Shown in pieces: positions 60,822 to 64,000 of a stretch of DNA of 64,000 bases. The position numbers and the translations under genes are program-made. The notes below the pieces were generated by a model, which saw only the letters and a program-made list of their open reading frames with translations, had not been told where the DNA came from and ran no database searches. Every line of letters starts with the position of its first letter. Position 1 is the first letter of the stretch. The stretch comes from Streptomyces sp. ASQP_92 (GTDB lineage Bacteria; Actinomycetota; Actinomycetes; Streptomycetales; Streptomycetaceae): positions 186,001-250,000 of the forward strand of contig NZ_JAODUA010000008.1 of the NCBI RefSeq assembly GCF_025399895.1, written 5' to 3'.

Positions 60822-60848
60822 GGGCGTGCGCACGGCCGGCCCGGGCCG

Positions 60849-62339
60849 CTACGCCCCGACGGTGATCAGGCCGGCCGCGGCGAGACCCTCGACGCTCCGG
60901 GCGACCTGCTCCGCGACGGTGTCCGATCCGGCGGGCAGCTTGGCGAGCTCCGCGTAGGCGGCGCGGAGCGAGGCTCCGTCGCGTCCGTCGCACAGCGCGT
61001 AGATCGCCCACGAACGGCGGTTGAGCCAGTGGAGTTTGGCCGAGTGGGCGGTCGCCACGACGAGCTGGCCCAACTCGGGCAGGGCACAGGCGTCCACGGG
61101 CTCGACCCGGGTCAGCGACCCGGCGGGCACGTCCGCCACCGTCGCGTCCGGCACCGTCGCGGGAGCCACGCTCCCCTCGGGTACGTCGTCGAGCACGAGC
61201 CGCAGCGTGTCCAGGAGCCAGCCCAGGAAGCGGCGCCCGTTGTCGGTGAGCGCGCCGGGCGGCAGCGCGAGGGCGCACCCGGCGAGATAGCGGGCCCGCT
61301 CGGCGCTGGTGCGGTACGTCCCCTCCAGGGCGGCCGGGGTGCCGGGGCTCGGCTCGTCGACGTCCTCCGCCGTGGGCGGGGCCCCGAAGCGCTCGCGCAG
61401 GGTGTCGTCGGCGGCGGCCGACGCGGCCTGGAACACCAGCATGTGGACGTAGAAGTGGAGGGCGACGAAGACCCGCACGACCCGCCAGGAGTCGATGCGC
61501 CACGGGATGGGCACCCTGCGGTCCGGGTCCTCCACCACCGAACCCGACCGCAGCGCGTCGAACAGCTTGAGGTGGGCGCCCTCGTGCAGCAGGGTCTCCG
61601 CGGCGAGCCAGGGGGTGGCGCAGCGTTCGGGGGCCATCAGGACGGCGGAGGGCAGCGGGTCGCCGCCGGACAGCGACTGGAGCGGGCCCTCCGCGCTCTC
61701 GCCGCGGGTGAAGCCGACCAGGGCGACATGGCGCAGCACGCTCGCGCCGGTGTGCGGCATGAGCGCCACCAGCAGGTCGGCGCCGGACCGCAGCCCTTCA
61801 CGGGTCGGGGCGTCGGGGTCGATCGGGTTGGCGTCCTCGCGCCCCTCGAAGGCGTTGCGGTAGAGCTCCAACAACCGCTTCCCCAGGGCCTCTTCGGACT
61901 CGCCGCGGGGGCGCAGGCCGGTGAGGATCCAGGCCGGGCCGTACGCGTCCCAGGCGCGTCGCATCGGGTGGGTGAGCGCCTCGCAGGTCCCTCCGCCCGA
62001 AGCGGGGTCGACCGGGTGGCGGGTGAAGTGCGCACCCAGCGCGCTGTGTTCGAGGACGTCGTTCTCCAGCCGGGCCATGTCGTCCTCGAAGCAGTTGCGC
62101 AGCACCGGGTCGAAGAGCAGCGGGCGCAGCCGCTCGTCGTCCAGCGCGGCCACCGCGCGCAGCGCCGGGGCCGACGCCTCGTCACGGCGCGCCAGCATGG
62201 TCAGACCGAGCCGGTAGCGGGCGACGTTGCGCAGCTCGATGGCGGTGGAGTCGCCGAACTGGCGGTGTGCGGACAGCAGGGTGTCGGCCCGGTCCACGGC
62301 CCGGTGCGACATCGGGTTCTCGACAACGGTTCCGGACAA
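60849..62339 (-). CDS. HExxH-motif peptide-modifying protein with C-terminal PqqD-like domain
   Basis: 496 residues from TTG 62339, with AAGGACGG eight bases upstream (ATG 62312 possible). HEGAH at 252-256 lies in AAETLLHEGAHLKLFDAL; H295 and H299 (ALHFYVHML) follow. From the family (mod_HExxH, now viewed as alpha-ketoglutarate HExxH peptide beta-hydroxylases): an Fe(II) enzyme acting on ribosomal peptides. Residues ~410-496 look like a PqqD/RRE peptide-recognition domain (HWLNRRSWAIYALCDGR; VEGLAAAGLITVG). No radical SAM enzyme is in the window. It follows the precursor gene by 106 bases and a hairpin. Confidence 0.8.
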   Translation of the reverse strand: MSGTVVENPMSHRAVDRADTLLSAHRQFGDSTAIELRNVARYRLGLTMLARRDEASAPALRAVAALDDERLRPLLFDPVLRNCFEDDMARLENDVLEHSALGAHFTRHPVDPASGGGTCEALTHPMRRAWDAYGPAWILTGLRPRGESEEALGKRLLELYRNAFEGREDANPIDPDAPTREGLRSGADLLVALMPHTGASVLRHVALVGFTRGESAEGPLQSLSGGDPLPSAVLMAPERCATPWLAAETLLHEGAHLKLFDALRSGSVVEDPDRRVPIPWRIDSWRVVRVFVALHFYVHMLVFQAASAAADDTLRERFGAPPTAEDVDEPSPGTPAALEGTYRTSAERARYLAGCALALPPGALTDNGRRFLGWLLDTLRLVLDDVPEGSVAPATVPDATVADVPAGSLTRVEPVDACALPELGQLVVATAHSAKLHWLNRRSWAIYALCDGRDGASLRAAYAELAKLPAGSDTVAEQVARSVEGLAAAGLITVGA

Positions 62340-62374
62340 GGGAATGACCGTCCTTCTGGTGCGTAGCGGCGGGA

Positions 62375-62412
62375 GCCGCCCCGCCGCGGGCGCGGGCCCA
62401 CGGCGGGGCGGC
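62375..62412 (-). terminator. Hairpin between precursor gene and HExxH enzyme gene
   Basis: GCCGCCCCGCCG (62375-62386) pairs with CGGCGGGGCGGC (62401-62412), 12 bp perfect, 14-base loop, no T run after it. On the minus strand it follows the precursor stop and precedes the enzyme gene, the usual place of the attenuator that keeps RiPP precursor mRNA in excess. Confidence 0.78.
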
Positions 62413-62445
62413 GGGTTGTGACCGGTGCGGTGACGCGAGGTGGCG

Positions 62446-62580
62446 TCAGCCGGCCAGGGCCGCCGCGTAGGCGGGAACCCAGGCGCGCTCGGCGGCGGAG
62501 TCCACGGCCAGCGCCGGGGACTCGTCCTCCATGAGCAGCTCGGAGGTGAACTCGGGCGCTTCGATGAGCTGAACCAGCAT
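62446..62580 (-). CDS. Candidate RiPP precursor peptide, 44 residues
   Basis: ATG 62580 has GAAGGGA eight bases upstream. The product has an acidic leader-like N-part (MLVQLIEAPEFTSELLMEDE) and an Ala-rich C-part (residues 31-44: ERAWVPAYAAALAG) with the only Trp, Tyr and Asn-free core. It is too small for most gene finders, starts with a good ribosome site, and lies 106 bases before an HExxH-PqqD enzyme. Asp27 and Ser28 or the aromatic residues could be modified; which, is guesswork. No Cys, so no lanthionines. I take it as the substrate with moderate certainty. Confidence 0.65.
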   Translation of the reverse strand: MLVQLIEAPEFTSELLMEDESPALAVDSAAERAWVPAYAAALAG

Positions 62581-62707
62581 GAGTGATTCCCTTCTCGGGC
62601 CGGGCGATGAGGACCGGGCCCTGTCTGATCGAACCTGCGTGGTCGGACCGCTGTGTCCGGCAGCGCGGACGCTGACCCGGGCGGCCCGGCGGGGCCGTCC
62701 CTGCCCC

Positions 62708-62771
62708 GCCCGACCATGGTCGGGCGCCCGCTGTCCCACGCTGAAGGGCCCGATGTCCCGGTGGATGTCCC
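62708..62771 (-). promoter_or_regulatory. 18-bp palindrome and GGGACA direct repeats upstream of the precursor gene
   Basis: GCCCGACCATGGTCGGGC (62708-62725) is a perfect palindrome without loop. On the minus strand GGGACAT begins at 62771 and 62759 and GGGACAG at 62737, spaced 12 and 22 bases. The set lies 128-191 bases before the precursor start. Direct repeats at near-helical spacing are SARP-like targets and the palindrome is a dimer site; both are inferences. I could not pick -10/-35 boxes. Confidence 0.5.
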
Positions 62772-62789
62772 AACGGCCGTACACGCACA

Positions 62790-62836
62790 AACGGGTGGGC
62801 CCGCGGTTCCTCGACGGAACCGCGGGCCCACCCGTT
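62790..62836 (-). terminator. Very strong terminator of the right-edge oppF gene
   Basis: AACGGGTGGGCCCGCGGTTC (62790-62809) and GAACCGCGGGCCCACCCGTT (62817-62836), extended by one more pair, give a 21-bp perfect stem with loop TCGAC. It isolates the ABC operon from the precursor promoter. Confidence 0.92.
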
Positions 62837-62847
62837 GGGTGCCGGCG

Positions 62848-63996
62848 TCAGGCCGCGCCGACCACGTCCTTCTCCTCGGCGAAGTGGCACGCCGACTCGT
62901 GCGCCACCGGGCTGTCCACGCCCTGGTAGCGCTCCGGGATCGCGAGCAGCGGAACCTCGGTGGAGCAGCGCTCCTCCGCCTTCCAGCAGCGGGTGCGGAA
63001 GCGGCAGCCCGACGGCGGGTTGGCGGGCGAGGGGACGTCTCCGCTGAGGATGATCCGCTCGCGGTGCTCGCGCGCGTCCGGGTCGGGGACCGGGACGGCG
63101 GAGAGCAGCGCCTGGGTGTAGGGGTGCGTCGGGTGCTCGTAGATCTGCTGGTCGGTGCCGATCTCGGCCATCTTGCCGAGGTACATCACGCCGACCCGGT
63201 CGGAGATGTGCCGGACGATCGACAGGTCGTGCGCGATGAACAGGTACGACAGGTTGAACTCGTCCTGGAGCTTCTCCATCAGGTTGATGACCTGGGCCTG
63301 GACGGACACGTCCAGGGCGGAGACCGGCTCGTCGCAGATGATGATCTCGGGGTTCAGGGCCAGGCCCCGGGCGATGCCGATGCGCTGGCGCTGACCGCCG
63401 GAGAACTGGTGCGGGTAGCGGTTGATGTACTCCGGGTTGAGGCCCACCACGTCCAGGAGCTCCTGGACCTTGCGGCGCCGGTCGCCCTTCGGGGCCACCT
63501 CGGGGTGGATGTCGAAGGGCTCCCCGATGATGTCGCCGACCGTCATGCGCGGGTTCAGCGAGGTGTACGGGTCCTGGAACACCATCTGGATGTTGCGGCG
63601 GACCGCCTTGAGCGCGCGCCCGGACAGCTTGGTGATGTCCTGGCCCTTGTAGAAGACCTCGCCGGCGGTCGCCCGCTCCAGCGTCATCAGGAGCCGGGCG
63701 ACGGTGGACTTGCCACAGCCGGACTCGCCGACGATGCCCAGCGTCTCGCCCTGGTACAGGTCGAAGGAGACGCCGTCGACGGCCTTGACCGCGCCGATCT
63801 GCTTGCGGAACAGGATGCCGCTGGTCAGCGGGAAGTGCTTGACCAGGTTGCGGACCTGGAGGATCGGCTCACCCCGGTCGACCGGGGCGTCGAGGATGGC
63901 CTCGACCTCGGTGGTCGTGGAGGCATCCGTCTTGATGACGTCGGTGACGTTGGGGGTGGCGTCCACGGCCTCGTCCTTCTTGTCGAGCTCAGCCAT
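62848..63996 (-). CDS. oppF: Oligopeptide ABC transporter ATPase (OppF-like), paralogue of the 51-kb gene
   Basis: 382 residues, start ATG 63996, four bases from the window edge. The first ~45 residues are a polar extension (ending APVDRGEPILQVRNL) missing in the paralogue at 51002-52033. The rest is nearly identical: GESGCGKSTVARLL, NPRMTVGDIIGEPFDIHPEV, FSGGQRQRIGIARGL, CDEPVSALD, FIAHDLSIVRH, RFRTRCWKAEERC. It is the last gene of an operon on the minus strand whose other genes lie right of the window. Confidence 0.92.
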   Translation of the reverse strand: MAELDKKDEAVDATPNVTDVIKTDASTTTEVEAILDAPVDRGEPILQVRNLVKHFPLTSGILFRKQIGAVKAVDGVSFDLYQGETLGIVGESGCGKSTVARLLMTLERATAGEVFYKGQDITKLSGRALKAVRRNIQMVFQDPYTSLNPRMTVGDIIGEPFDIHPEVAPKGDRRRKVQELLDVVGLNPEYINRYPHQFSGGQRQRIGIARGLALNPEIIICDEPVSALDVSVQAQVINLMEKLQDEFNLSYLFIAHDLSIVRHISDRVGVMYLGKMAEIGTDQQIYEHPTHPYTQALLSAVPVPDPDAREHRERIILSGDVPSPANPPSGCRFRTRCWKAEERCSTEVPLLAIPERYQGVDSPVAHESACHFAEEKDVVGAA

Positions 63997-64000
63997 GGAT

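Noticed and set aside
57495..60833. Open frame of 1,112 codons antisense to the SARP gene
   Set aside because: It mirrors a gene with clear SARP, NB-ARC and TPR motifs; long antisense frames are normal at this GC content. Its composition is Arg/Gly/Val/Gln-rich without any domain.
62446..62580. FxSxx-COOH or lanthipeptide class for the precursor
   Set aside because: The peptide ends in AALAG and has no Cys; no lanthionine or radical SAM enzyme is present in the window.
1..64000. tRNA/rRNA genes, insertion sequences or prophage
   Set aside because: No CCA-ended cloverleaf-like sequence, transposase, integrase or phage gene was recognised anywhere in the window. A tRNAscan or profile search would be decisive.

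Overview
The window is very GC-rich chromosomal DNA of a Streptomyces or a close relative. The evidence is the codon use, frequent GTG/TTG starts, 4-base ATGA/GTGA overlaps between genes, mycothiol (mshB) and BldK-type genes, and many copies of a short intergenic repeat typical of streptomycetes. The left 42 kb is conserved core. From memory it resembles the M. tuberculosis stretch holding mshB, fdxC, dapC, dapE, the LOG gene, folP2, a DivIVA-like gene, tagA, a DUF3117 gene, a methyltransferase, sigE-rseA-htrA-tatB, mrp and corA.

Layout. 1-5 kb: 3' part of a DEAD-box RNA helicase with a repetitive basic tail, an alpha/beta hydrolase, a NYN protein, a 50-residue protein and MarC. 5-9.4 kb: PHP phosphoesterase, a zinc-ribbon protein, an MFS exporter with an operator inside its promoter, and a SUFU-domain protein. 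9.4-15.3 kb: magnesium-related genes (CorA with a possible leader peptide, a soluble MgtE-N/CBS protein, a DUF1003 protein) interleaved with an EamA transporter and a lipoprotein. 15.3-22.5 kb: Mrp, TatB, HtrA, anti-sigma, ECF sigma and a divergent methyltransferase. 22.6-33.4 kb: DUF3117, enoyl-CoA hydratase, Tag, DivIVA-like, FolP2-like, LOG, DapE, a lysozyme-like membrane protein, a secreted protein, DapC, ferredoxin, GNAT and SirB1-like genes. 33.7-41.7 kb: a secreted protein with a TTG start and a TTA codon, a four-gene ABC exporter/two-component operon, a peptidoglycan-binding-domain protein, a DUF6113-like protein, MshB and a small membrane protein.

41.9-64 kb: an S9 peptidase and three oligopeptide ABC transport loci. 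The first (+ strand) has the gene order of bldKA-E. The second (- strand) is a classical SBP-B-C-D-F operon. Only the ATPase of the third (- strand, right edge) is in the window, and it is a close paralogue of the ATPase at 51.0 kb.

Between the two paralogous ATPases (51-64 kb) lies the most unusual part. It holds a NarL-type regulator with a degenerate receiver, divergent from an AfsR-like SARP regulator, and a two-gene cassette. The cassette is a 44-codon precursor-like gene followed by a 496-aa protein with an HExxH motif and a C-terminal PqqD-like domain. This looks like a minimal RiPP system of the alpha-ketoglutarate/HExxH peptide hydroxylase type with no radical SAM partner in view. 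An 18-bp perfect palindrome and GGGACA direct repeats lie upstream of the precursor, and a strong hairpin separates it from the enzyme gene.
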